A stretch of 64,000 nucleotides of DNA, taken from the NCBI RefSeq assembly GCF_002250115.1, contig NZ_CP019985.1, positions 4,402,001 through 4,466,000 of the forward strand. The letters run 5' to 3'. This document shows, one piece after another, positions 40,940 to 48,941 of this stretch; position 1 is the stretch's first letter; each line of letters begins with the position of its first letter. The DNA is from Shouchella clausii (GTDB lineage: Bacteria > Bacillota > Bacilli > Bacillales > Bacillaceae_D). The notes beneath the pieces were generated by a model. It was not told the DNA's origin. It did no database searches and was given only the letters and a program-made list of their open reading frames with translations. The position numbers were made by a program, and so were the translations under genes.

Positions 40940-41860
40940 TTACCCCTCTCTGTAAATAGTGACAGCTACCTCGTCCATGAGTGCTTCGATCGTCGTACGT
41001 TCAGCAAAGCCTGTAGAAAAGGCTGTAGCGCTTCCTGAAGCAACAGCAAAACGGAAAGCTTCGGGAAGAGACATCCCTTCCGCCGTGGCGCCGATAAACC
41101 CTGCTACAACGGAATCACCTGCACCGACGGAGTTTTTGACAGTGCCTTTTGGCGTCGTCGCCAATAAAATCGATTGCTCTGTAGCAAGCAACGCACCGTC
41201 CCCAGCAAATGTAACGAATACGTGGCCGATTCCTTTCGCCACAAGCGCCTTGGCATGGGGAACAGCCGCTTCGAGAGAATCGATCGCTTCGCCTGCAAAC
41301 TCAGCCAATTCATGTTGGTTAGGCTTAATGAAATCTGGCTGTGCAGCAACTGCTTCTTCTAGCGGTTTTCCGCTTGTATCTATAAAGACAGAAACACCGC
41401 GGTCTTTGAGCAACTTGCTCCATTTCGCATATACATTTGTCTCAAGGCTTGGAGGGACGCTGCCTGCGAAAACGACCACATCGTTTGCTTTCAGTTGTGT
41501 CAACTGCTCTTCAAGTGCTGCTACATCATTTGCTGCAATCGCCGGAGAAACGCCATTGACTTCTGTTTCCACATCGGCTTTTAGCTTAATGTTGATACGG
41601 GTGTCGCCGCTTATTTCAATAAAAGACGTGTGGACACCGTCCGCCTCTACATTGGCTTTAATGTATTCGCCTGTAAAACCGCCAATAAAGCCAAGCGCTG
41701 TGCTCCGATGGCCGATCCGCTTTAGCACACGGGAGACATTAATGCCTTTGCCGCCGGGTGCTTTGTGGTCATGGGCTGCCCGGTTTACACCTCCCTTGTT
41801 CATTGAATCGAGCGCGACAAAGTAATCCATTGCCGGATTTAACGTCACTGTGTAAATCAT
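40940..41860 (-). CDS. fruK: 1-phosphofructokinase
   Basis: A 306-residue PfkB-family kinase converting fructose 1-phosphate to fructose 1,6-bisphosphate. Motifs: MIYTVTLNPAMDYFV, the GGKGINVSRVL block (about 37-47) and the catalytic NSVGAGDSVVAGF (about 250). The ATG overlaps the fruR stop by ATGA, and fruA follows within eight bases, giving tight coupling of regulation, uptake and phosphorylation. Confidence 0.95.
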   Translation of the reverse strand: MIYTVTLNPAMDYFVALDSMNKGGVNRAAHDHKAPGGKGINVSRVLKRIGHRSTALGFIGGFTGEYIKANVEADGVHTSFIEISGDTRINIKLKADVETEVNGVSPAIAANDVAALEEQLTQLKANDVVVFAGSVPPSLETNVYAKWSKLLKDRGVSVFIDTSGKPLEEAVAAQPDFIKPNQHELAEFAGEAIDSLEAAVPHAKALVAKGIGHVFVTFAGDGALLATEQSILLATTPKGTVKNSVGAGDSVVAGFIGATAEGMSLPEAFRFAVASGSATAFSTGFAERTTIEALMDEVAVTIYREG

Positions 41861-42621
41861 TGTTCTACCACCTTGATTGTCGTCTTAGCTGCAAGTTGCG
41901 AAAACAGCTCTGGATGTTCTTCACGTGTATAAGAGCTTGTGATGATGGCGGCACGCTCCACATCGGCAATTTTTGAGAACGAAACATCGCCAAATTTTGT
42001 ATGATCCGCTAACACATATGTTTGCCGCCCTCGTTTTAGCGCTTGTACTTTTATATAGGCTTCTTCAAGATCAGGAGTTGTATACCCATCACTAGGGGTA
42101 ATGCCATTTGTGCCAAGAAACACAATGTCAAAGCGAAAGGCATCGATCGCCTCCAACGCGTTTCGGCCAACAAAAGCGTGTGTCCCTTTTTTCGCATATC
42201 CGCCAAGCACATGTGTGTCAATTTCGGCTTCAAGCAAATGGGCGATATTTGTTAATCCATTTGTCACAACCACAATTTGTTTGCCTTTCAAAAAGGGGAT
42301 CATTTCATAAGTAGTCGTCCCTGCATCTAAAAACAGGCAATCTCCATCTTGTACGAGTTCAGCAGCCTGCTTGGCAATTTTTATTTTTTCTTGACGGTTT
42401 TTGAGCGTTTTTTGCGCAATTGTTGGCTCATCTCGCATTTTTTTCAATGACGTAGCACCGCCATGAATGCGCTTTAATTTATTTCTCTGTTCAAGCTCCG
42501 TCAAGTCTCGACGTATCGTAGACTCAGAAGCGCCAGTTGCTACAATTAAATCTTGAATTTTCACCACTTCATTCTTTGCGAGAAGGGCGAGGATTTTTTC
42601 TTGCCTTTCCAATGTAAGCAT
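41857..42621 (-). CDS. fruR: DeoR-family fructose operon repressor FruR
   Basis: A 254-residue DeoR-type regulator. It has the N-terminal HTH (MLTLERQEKILALLAKNEVVKIQDLIVATGASESTIRRDL...), the linker LKRIHGGA and a sugar-phosphate-sensing domain (DGDCLFLDAGTTTYEMI, VVTNGLTNIAHLL) that probably binds fructose 1-phosphate. ATG 42621 follows GAGGTGTGCGAA; three extra codons upstream are not used. First gene of the operon. Confidence 0.92.
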   Translation of the reverse strand: MLTLERQEKILALLAKNEVVKIQDLIVATGASESTIRRDLTELEQRNKLKRIHGGATSLKKMRDEPTIAQKTLKNRQEKIKIAKQAAELVQDGDCLFLDAGTTTYEMIPFLKGKQIVVVTNGLTNIAHLLEAEIDTHVLGGYAKKGTHAFVGRNALEAIDAFRFDIVFLGTNGITPSDGYTTPDLEEAYIKVQALKRGRQTYVLADHTKFGDVSFSKIADVERAAIITSSYTREEHPELFSQLAAKTTIKVVEQ

Positions 42622-42647
42622 TTCGCACACCTCAGCTCTCTTTGCTT

Positions 42648-42676
42648 AGTATACAACCAAAAACATTCAAATTCAA
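42648..42676 (-). promoter_or_regulatory. Promoter of the fruRKA operon
   Basis: On the minus strand TTGAAT (42676-42671), a 17-base spacer and TATACT (42653-42648). The start codon follows 26 bases downstream of the -10 element. Confidence 0.78.
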
Positions 42677-42726
42677 TCATTTTCACCCAAAAGTAAGCTT
42701 TTTGTTGCACTGTGCAGCTGGCAAGC

Positions 42727-42765
42727 AAAAAACACAGCAATCTTGACAAGATCCTGTGTTTTTGC
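42727..42765 (-). terminator. Terminator of yfmR
   Basis: AAACACAG pairs with CTGTGTTT around an inner ATCTT/AAGAT stem. It carries A6 and T5 flanks and could act in both directions. Confidence 0.8.
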
Positions 42766-42778
42766 TCGTTCGTATGAT

Positions 42779-44662
42779 CTATTTCGACTGTAATGCTTCT
42801 ATTTTCTCGGCCAGTTCTGTCCAGCGATTAAGAGCGGCCTCCAACTCACTGTCCAGCATTTCTTTTTCTTTTAGCAAATCAGCAATTCGTCCATAATCAC
42901 TGCCTGCGTCGGCAATCGCCTGCTCAAGGATCTGCTGCTTTTCTTCAAGCTCTGCTATATGTCCATCAATTTGCTCCCATTCGCGCTGCTCATTATATGA
43001 TAACTTTTTTTGTTCTTTTTTCGGCTGTGGCGTTGGCGGTTGTTCGTGCTGTGGCTGTTTAGTGGTGATGTCGTTTCTGCCCGCTATATAATCACTGTAA
43101 TCGCCGTCATAGCGCAACAGGCGATTGCCTTCGAAAATTAGCATTCGGTCAACAACACGGTCAAGAAAATAGCGATCATGGCTAACAGCAACAACCGCGC
43201 CAGGGAATGTGTCTAAATAGTCTTCTAGTACAGCAAGCGTTTCGACATCTAGGTCATTTGTTGGTTCATCGAGGAACAACACGTTCGGTTCGCCCATTAG
43301 TACGCGCAGCAAATACAAACGTCTTTTTTCACCGCCTGACAAACGGCGAATATAGGTCCATTGTTGCGACCGTGGAAACAGAAAGCGTTCAAGCATTTGC
43401 TCAGCATAAATCGCATCCCCTTTTGTGGTGTAAACCACTTCAGCAACTTCCTTAATGTATTCCACAACGCGCAAATCGCCGTCAAGCTCTGCATCTTCTT
43501 GGCGGTAATAGCCAATCCGGACTGTTTCGCCAACATCAACCGTCCCGCTGTCGGGAGCAGTCCTCCCTGCCATCATATTCAGCAACGTTGTCTTTCCGCT
43601 GCCATTTTCGCCAATAATGCCAAGCCGTTCATTTTTTCCCATTAAGAAAGACAAATCGGAAAAAAGCATCTTTCCTTGGTACGATTTGCTAACTTGGCGA
43701 AGCTCAATCACTTGTTTGCCAAGACGCTTATGGCCAATGGGCATATCCAGCTGCCTATTGTCACTTGGGCCAGTTTGGGCATTCAGTGCTTCTACCCGTT
43801 GAATCCGCGCCTTTTGCTTCGTTGTTCTCGCCTTAGCTCCTCGCTTTAGCCAGGCAAGCTCCCGCCTAAGCAAATTTTTGCGTTTATCCTCCGCTTGCTC
43901 TGCTTGCGCTTTGCGTTCCGCTTTTTCTTCTAAATAGGTCTCAAAGTTGCCAACATACCGGTATAGCGCTCCCTCTGATAACTCAAAAATGGTATTGGCG
44001 ACGCGGTTTAAAAAGTAGCGGTCGTGAGTGATCACGATCAATGCACCAGGATATTGTTTTAAATGTTCTTCCAACCATTCAACCGTTGCATGGTCAAGAT
44101 GGTTCGTCGGCTCGTCGAGTAATAGCAAATCAGCTGGCTGAATGAGTGCCCGCGCCAAGGCAACACGTTTTTTCTGGCCACCTGACAACGTGCCAAGCTT
44201 CGCCGAAAGTGCCGAAACCCCAAGTTTGCTAAGAATGGTTTTCGCCTGTGTGGCCGCTTCCCAAGCGTCAACGCGGTCCATTTCATCTTGCCATTTCAGA
44301 AGCTCAGCTTGGCGCTTGTTGTCGTGTGGGTGTGCCTCTAAGTCTTGAAGCGCCTTTTCATAGCTTGCTACCGTTCGCATCAACGTCGATTCGCTCCTGT
44401 AAATATAGCGAATGGCTGTTTCGTTTTCTGGCATGTCGAGCTGTTGCGGCAAGTATTCTAGCGTAAACTCATTGGCATGAAACAAAGCGCCCGCATCAAA
44501 CCCTTCGACTCCGGCGAGTGCTTTTAACAACGTCGATTTGCCAGTGCCATTAACGCCAAGCAAGCCAATTCTGTCGCCTTTTTCTAAACTAAAGTGAATC
44601 GATTCAAAACAAATCTTGTCGCCAAAAGACTTTGTTAGCCCTTCTGCTCGAAGTAAACTCAT
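42779..44662 (-). CDS. yfmR: ABC-F family ATPase YfmR (Uup-like)
   Basis: A 627-residue soluble tandem-ATPase of the ABC-F family. Walker A motifs are GVNGTGKST (about 38) and GENGSGKTT (about 355), signatures are LSGGQKKR and LSGGEKRR, and both Walker B motifs read DEPTN. An interdomain linker (about 235-310) and a C-terminal Uup-type coiled coil (about 555-627, REWEQIDGHIAELEEKQQ...) are present. Such factors act on ribosomes stalled at difficult sequences; YfmR overlaps functionally with EF-P. ATG 44662 has AAAGGAAG at better spacing than ATG 44668. It is 12 bases downstream of nos. Confidence 0.9.
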   Translation of the reverse strand: MSLLRAEGLTKSFGDKICFESIHFSLEKGDRIGLLGVNGTGKSTLLKALAGVEGFDAGALFHANEFTLEYLPQQLDMPENETAIRYIYRSESTLMRTVASYEKALQDLEAHPHDNKRQAELLKWQDEMDRVDAWEAATQAKTILSKLGVSALSAKLGTLSGGQKKRVALARALIQPADLLLLDEPTNHLDHATVEWLEEHLKQYPGALIVITHDRYFLNRVANTIFELSEGALYRYVGNFETYLEEKAERKAQAEQAEDKRKNLLRRELAWLKRGAKARTTKQKARIQRVEALNAQTGPSDNRQLDMPIGHKRLGKQVIELRQVSKSYQGKMLFSDLSFLMGKNERLGIIGENGSGKTTLLNMMAGRTAPDSGTVDVGETVRIGYYRQEDAELDGDLRVVEYIKEVAEVVYTTKGDAIYAEQMLERFLFPRSQQWTYIRRLSGGEKRRLYLLRVLMGEPNVLFLDEPTNDLDVETLAVLEDYLDTFPGAVVAVSHDRYFLDRVVDRMLIFEGNRLLRYDGDYSDYIAGRNDITTKQPQHEQPPTPQPKKEQKKLSYNEQREWEQIDGHIAELEEKQQILEQAIADAGSDYGRIADLLKEKEMLDSELEAALNRWTELAEKIEALQSK

Positions 44663-44674
44663 GTGCATCTTCCT

Positions 44675-45766
44675 TTAATGTTCTTCTTTTATCCCTTTAC
44701 TACAATAGGGTGGCTTTTCGTGGAAGTAATTCGGCGAAACGATGCGATTATCAAACGATTGGTGAAAAATGTCCGTCTGCGCTGGGGACATCGGCGGGAT
44801 TAGCCACGTCCAGTCTCCTGTCACGTCGCGCCCTGCTTCTGTTTCATTGCCAATAAAACGTTGAAACTGTTTTGCTGCTGTATGATGATCGACAATGCTT
44901 ATGCCTTGCTCTTGATACGAATAGAGAACAGCACGGTTTAATTCGACAAGCGCTTTGTCGCGCCATAGCGATGCTTCCCGCTCCATGCTGATTCCGAGCA
45001 CGGCGGCCACTTCTGGCAAGCGGTTATAGCGAAAATCATCGGCTAAATTGCGGGCGCCGATTTCCGTGCCCATATACCAACCGTTAAACGGCGCTGCGTA
45101 ATAAGAAATGCCGCCAATTTCAAGGCGCATATTTGATACAAACGGGACTGCGTACCATTTAAGGTTCAGTCTAGCAAATGCTTTGTTATCAGGGTGGACA
45201 AGCGCCACTTCTTTAATAAGATGCTCTGGGATAGGGAATAGTTGAGGGGGACGTGTCCCTACCGATATGACTAGGGGAAGCACATCAAAATCGCTCCCTG
45301 CGCCAACCCAGCCAAGCTGCTTGCAAATATCCGTTAATTCAAGGGAAGCAGGATCGCCAATAATGCGGCCATCACTGCGATAGCCTGCGTAACGGACAAG
45401 TTGCGCATTCCAAATACGGATCGAGGCCCCTTGTTTGAATACCGTAATGGTTGGAATGACTTTTCCACCGTTTGTTGCATATTCCATATGCCTAAAAAGG
45501 GCTTGTGCGACCGCTTCTTCTGTATGTGCTTTCCGTTCATCAATAACGGTAAGCCGTTCCCAAAACAGGCGGCCAATGCAACGATTGCTGTTACGCCAAG
45601 CGAGCCTCGCCCCAAATGCAAGCTCCTCAGCGGTATGCTCGTATGTGCCGTCTGTACGGATCGCTTCGCAAACGTCGTGTATCCGCGCTTCTTTGCCGTC
45701 TAAGCGATGCTCCTCGTAAAAAAGGGAAAGAAACTCAACAGCCTCATCTTCCATACGATTTGCCAT
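44675..45766 (-). CDS. nos: Nitric oxide synthase oxygenase
   Basis: A 363-residue bacterial NOS. The heme-thiolate ligand is Cys63 in AWRNSNRCIGR, and the substrate/heme region is FNGWYMGTEIGARN. Other family blocks are IRIWNAQLVRYAGY and GDWTWLIPPMSPAQT. It makes NO from arginine using a borrowed reductase, since no flavoprotein domain is attached. NO protects Bacillus against oxidative stress and some antibiotics. ATG 45766 follows AGGAGGACGGCAAT. It is separated from bsaA by a terminator and leads into yfmR, matching the yflM-yfm neighbourhood of B. subtilis. Confidence 0.96.
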   Translation of the reverse strand: MANRMEDEAVEFLSLFYEEHRLDGKEARIHDVCEAIRTDGTYEHTAEELAFGARLAWRNSNRCIGRLFWERLTVIDERKAHTEEAVAQALFRHMEYATNGGKVIPTITVFKQGASIRIWNAQLVRYAGYRSDGRIIGDPASLELTDICKQLGWVGAGSDFDVLPLVISVGTRPPQLFPIPEHLIKEVALVHPDNKAFARLNLKWYAVPFVSNMRLEIGGISYYAAPFNGWYMGTEIGARNLADDFRYNRLPEVAAVLGISMEREASLWRDKALVELNRAVLYSYQEQGISIVDHHTAAKQFQRFIGNETEAGRDVTGDWTWLIPPMSPAQTDIFHQSFDNRIVSPNYFHEKPPYCSKGIKEEH

Positions 45767-45780
45767 ATTGCCGTCCTCCT

Positions 45781-45813
45781 AAAAAAACTGTGCAGCGTCC
45801 TAAGCTGCACAGC
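45781..45813 (-). terminator. Terminator of bsaA
   Basis: CTGTGCAGC pairs with GCTGCACAG around GTCCTAA, with A7 on the plus strand. Confidence 0.88.
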
Positions 45814-45818
45814 CTTTT

Positions 45819-46304
45819 CTATGCATCGGCCTTCAGTTCTTCGATGACATCTGCTTCAATCGTTTCCGGTTTTGTGGCAGGCGCATAACGCTTAATGACT
45901 TCGCCTTTTCGATTGACGAGAAATTTCGTGAAGTTCCATTTAATCTCTTCGCTCAACATTCCCTTTTTGGCCGCTTTCAAATAGTTGAACAACGGGTTGG
46001 CATGTTTGCCTTTCACATCTGTTTTCGCAAACAGTGGGAACGTAACGCCAAAATTGATTTTACACACCTGTTCCATGTCTTCGTCGGCAACCGGCTCCTG
46101 GTTTAAAAATTGGTTGCTAGGAAAGCCGAGCACATAAAAGCCTTTTTCCTTATAGTCATTGTACAGTTTTTCAAGCCCTGCAAACTGTGAAGCAAAGCCG
46201 CATTTAGTGGCAGTGTTGACAATGAGCAATACATTGCCTTTGTAAGTTGATAATGACACCTCTTGGCCATCACTCGTCTTAACCGAATAATCGTACACAG
46301 ACAA
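45819..46304 (-). CDS. bsaA: Glutathione peroxidase-like thiol peroxidase BsaA
   Basis: A 161-residue Gpx-family protein with catalytic Cys35 in NTATKCGF, the glutamine of FPSNQF and the tryptophan/asparagine of WNFTKFLV, together forming the Gpx catalytic site. Bacillus lacks glutathione, so thioredoxin is the likely reductant of this peroxidase. The start is TTG 46304 with AAAGGAGAG upstream. It lies between treR and nos and adds to the peroxide defence around nos and katA. Confidence 0.92.
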   Translation of the reverse strand: MSVYDYSVKTSDGQEVSLSTYKGNVLLIVNTATKCGFASQFAGLEKLYNDYKEKGFYVLGFPSNQFLNQEPVADEDMEQVCKINFGVTFPLFAKTDVKGKHANPLFNYLKAAKKGMLSEEIKWNFTKFLVNRKGEVIKRYAPATKPETIEADVIEELKADA

Positions 46305-46416
46305 ACGGGTTCTCTCCTTTATTTTTTAGTATACTGCGGTTTGGCACCGATTAAAACCCATTTGTTTGACCAGTCGAGCAGCAGCTAAATCGTCCCCTCT
46401 AAAAACTGCCATCGAT

Positions 46417-47130
46417 TTAAGGGTTGCGTCTGGCAAAATCAACAAATCGGAAGCGGTCAGCACGGTGGCGCGACTCTGTGTACTGGAAAGGCACGGCATT
46501 GTCAAAATACGTATAGCTTCTGACAACGACTACGCGGCCGCTTTCATCGAGGTCAAGCATGGCCTCGTCTTCCTCCGTCGCCGCTTCAACGACAATTTCT
46601 TTTTTGGCAAAGCTGATGGCAAGGCCTAATTGCTTCTCAATGTAGGCATAAATGCTGCCCGCACAAATGTCTTTCGTTAAACCAGGGACAAGTCTGGAAA
46701 CAAATGTGTCCTTATCCAATATAATCCGTTCCCCATCAATGAAGCGAATTCGCTCCACTTGCCAAACTTGCTCTCCTGTTTCAATTTCCAACTTCTTTGC
46801 CATTGTTTCATCTGCTTTAGCAGCTGTAAAGCAGACGACATCGGTCTTAGCTTGCAAACCAAGCTTTTCATTTAGTTCTTGGAAGCTTGCAACCCCTGAA
46901 ACCGGGAAATCGAGGCGGGCGACATCGAGTACAACAGAACCTCTGCCTTGTATCTTTTGAATATACCCGTGTTCTGATAACATTTTCAGTGCTTTGCGAA
47001 TCGTTTCCCTTGATGCTTGGAACATCTCTGTCAGTTCGTTTTCAGAAGGCAACGTTTCGCCAGGAGCATAAACACCGCTATTGATTGCTTGTGTGAGCGC
47101 TTGATAAATCGATTGAAACTTGTTTTTCAC
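46417..47130 (-). CDS. treR: Trehalose operon repressor TreR (GntR family)
   Basis: A 237-residue GntR/HutC regulator. N-terminal winged helix: KFQSIYQALTQAINSGVYAPGETLPSENELTEMF...RETIRKALKMLSEHGYIQKIQGRGS. The C-terminal UTRA effector domain probably binds trehalose 6-phosphate. The start is GTG 47130 after AAGGAGTAAGAGAAGCAC; the treA stop is 9 bases away, so it is co-transcribed with treA. Its likely targets are the three palindromes at 48860-48873, 50433-50448 and 50475-50486. Confidence 0.92.
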   Translation of the reverse strand: MKNKFQSIYQALTQAINSGVYAPGETLPSENELTEMFQASRETIRKALKMLSEHGYIQKIQGRGSVVLDVARLDFPVSGVASFQELNEKLGLQAKTDVVCFTAAKADETMAKKLEIETGEQVWQVERIRFIDGERIILDKDTFVSRLVPGLTKDICAGSIYAYIEKQLGLAISFAKKEIVVEAATEEDEAMLDLDESGRVVVVRSYTYFDNAVPFQYTESRHRADRFRFVDFARRNP

Positions 47131-47139
47131 GTGCTTCTC

Positions 47140-48810
47140 TTACTCCTTCAACTGGAATGCCACCGTTTCATAAGGCTTGAGCGAAAATGTTTTTTCCAGT
47201 TTTCGTTTTTGGTTGTAGTTGCCTATTAACTGCGTCGCTTTTAATGATACCAGATCTTCTGGGCATTCAAAATCGCAATTTACAGGGTAAAAATTTGAAA
47301 CAACAAGGAGTTTCTCCGTGCCATCCGTGCGCACGTATGCAAATACATGGTCATCTTCAGGCACAAGCAAGCGGTAATCACCTGTTGTCACGATTGGCAG
47401 CTTTTTGCGCAGCGCAATGAGCTTTTGATAAAAATAAAAAATCGAATTCGGGTCACTGAGCGCTTTTTCGGCATTGATCTCCTTGTAATTGCTGCTCACC
47501 TTTATCCATGGCGTTCCCGTTGTAAAACCGGCTTGCTCGCTTGAATCCCATTGGACCGGCGTCCGCGAGTTATCCCGTGATTTCTGTTTAAGGATCGCGA
47601 GAATATGTTCTTCAGGCACGCCCTCTTCTTTTAAGCGATCGTAGACATTCAATGACTCTACGTCGCGGTAATCGTCGATGCTTGTAAAATTCGGGTTTGT
47701 CATGCCGAACTCTTCACCCTGATACACATACGGCGTCCCTTGCATGAAATGGATTGTCGCAGCCAACATCTTCGCTGATTGGTTATGGTATTCGTGCTCA
47801 TCGCCATAACGGCTAACGACCCGCGGCTGGTCGTGGTTGCACCAAAACAACGCATTCCATCCTCCGCCCTCATGCATGCGGACTTGCCATTCCGATAAAA
47901 TTTGTTTTAGCGCTTTAAAATCAAAATCAGCAACAGCCCATTTTTCTCCATTCGGATAATCTACTTTTAAATGGTGGAAATTAAACGTCATAGACAGTTC
48001 ACGCTGCTTTGGATTTGAATAGCGAATGCAGTCTTCAATCGTCGTTGAAGACATTTCGCCAACGGTTAGGCTATCATACTTGGCTAATACTTCTCGGTTC
48101 ATTTCCTGCAAATATTCATGGACACGGGGGCCATCTGTGTAAAATTTGCGGCCGTCACCTGGCGCTACTGACCCATCATCATCAGGGAAGCGTTGGTCTT
48201 TTGATATTAAGTTAATGACATCAAGACGGAAGCCATCAATGCCTTTATTAAACCAAAAATGCATCATCTCGTAGACATGCTTGCGCAGTTGTTCGTTTTC
48301 CCAGTTTAAGTCTGCTTGCGTAACGTCAAACAAATGCAAGTAGTAATCACCTGTCGCTTCATTGTATTCCCACGCAGAACCGCCAAACTTCGATTGCCAA
48401 TTTGTTGGTGCGCCTCCGTCTTTGCCTTCTTTCCAAATATAAAAATCACGGTACTTCGCCTGTTTGCTTAGCTTCGCATTTTTAAACCACTGATGTTCAG
48501 TCGACGTATGGTTAACAACCAAGTCCATAATTAGCTTCATTCCCCGTTTATGGGTTTCACTCAGGAGTTTTTCGAAATCAGCCATCGTCCCATAGTCTTC
48601 ATGGATCGCATAATAATCGGAAATGTCATAGCCATTGTCATTTTGCGGTGAAGCATAAATAGGCGTTAACCAAATGACGTCTATGCCTAGTTCTTTTAAA
48701 TAGTCTAGCTTTTCAATGATCCCTTGCAAATCGCCAATGCCATTTCCCGTCGTATCGTTAAAGCTTTTAGGGTAAATTTGATAAACTGTACTTGTTCTCC
48801 ACCATTCCAT
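47140..48810 (-). CDS. treA: Trehalose-6-phosphate hydrolase (phospho-alpha-(1,1)-glucosidase)
   Basis: A 556-residue GH13 enzyme that splits trehalose 6-phosphate into glucose and glucose 6-phosphate in the cytoplasm. GH13 regions: DLVVNHTS, GFRLDVINLIS (nucleophile Asp), VGEMSS (acid/base Glu) and NHDQPR (transition-state Asp). The opening WWRTSTVYQIYPKSFND is typical of TreA/TreC. It has its own operator-controlled promoter at 48849-48878 and is followed by treR. Confidence 0.94.
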   Translation of the reverse strand: MEWWRTSTVYQIYPKSFNDTTGNGIGDLQGIIEKLDYLKELGIDVIWLTPIYASPQNDNGYDISDYYAIHEDYGTMADFEKLLSETHKRGMKLIMDLVVNHTSTEHQWFKNAKLSKQAKYRDFYIWKEGKDGGAPTNWQSKFGGSAWEYNEATGDYYLHLFDVTQADLNWENEQLRKHVYEMMHFWFNKGIDGFRLDVINLISKDQRFPDDDGSVAPGDGRKFYTDGPRVHEYLQEMNREVLAKYDSLTVGEMSSTTIEDCIRYSNPKQRELSMTFNFHHLKVDYPNGEKWAVADFDFKALKQILSEWQVRMHEGGGWNALFWCNHDQPRVVSRYGDEHEYHNQSAKMLAATIHFMQGTPYVYQGEEFGMTNPNFTSIDDYRDVESLNVYDRLKEEGVPEEHILAILKQKSRDNSRTPVQWDSSEQAGFTTGTPWIKVSSNYKEINAEKALSDPNSIFYFYQKLIALRKKLPIVTTGDYRLLVPEDDHVFAYVRTDGTEKLLVVSNFYPVNCDFECPEDLVSLKATQLIGNYNQKRKLEKTFSLKPYETVAFQLKE

Positions 48811-48848
48811 TTGTGTTTATCCACCTTTCTCTGTCTCTATTTACCACC

Positions 48849-48878
48849 AGTTTAGCACACTTGTATATACAAGTTCAA
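48849..48878 (-). promoter_or_regulatory. treAR promoter with TreR-type operator in the spacer
   Basis: On the minus strand TTGAAC (48878-48873), an 18-base spacer and TAAACT (48854-48849). The spacer holds the perfect palindrome CTTGTATATACAAG (48860-48873), the same core as the two sites upstream of treP. The -35 element starts in the T run of the treP terminator. Confidence 0.82.
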
Positions 48879-48904
48879 AAAAGGAACTGCTAAGCAGTTC
48901 CTTG
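48879..48904 (-). terminator. Terminator of treP
   Basis: AAGGAACTGCT pairs with AGCAGTTCCTT (48881-48903). On the minus strand it is followed by T6. Confidence 0.88.
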
Positions 48905-48938
48905 AGGTTGTCGACAAAGTCATAACCGCACTCAGATT
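48904..48938 (-). repeat. Terminator-adjacent motif of the dispersed repeat family
   Basis: GAGGTTGTCGACAAAGTC (48904-48921) matches 23321-23338 at 17 of 18 positions, and in both places it directly abuts a terminator hairpin. CCGCACTCAGATT (48926-48938) resembles CCACACTCAGATT at about 21159-21171 near copy 1. Confidence 0.6.
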
Positions 48939-48941
48939 GTC

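Noticed and set aside
40959-41825. 288-codon plus-strand ORF antisense to fruK
   Set aside because: A long open shadow frame caused by codon bias in fruK; Ser/Ala/Pro-rich without any domain, and fruK is unmistakable.
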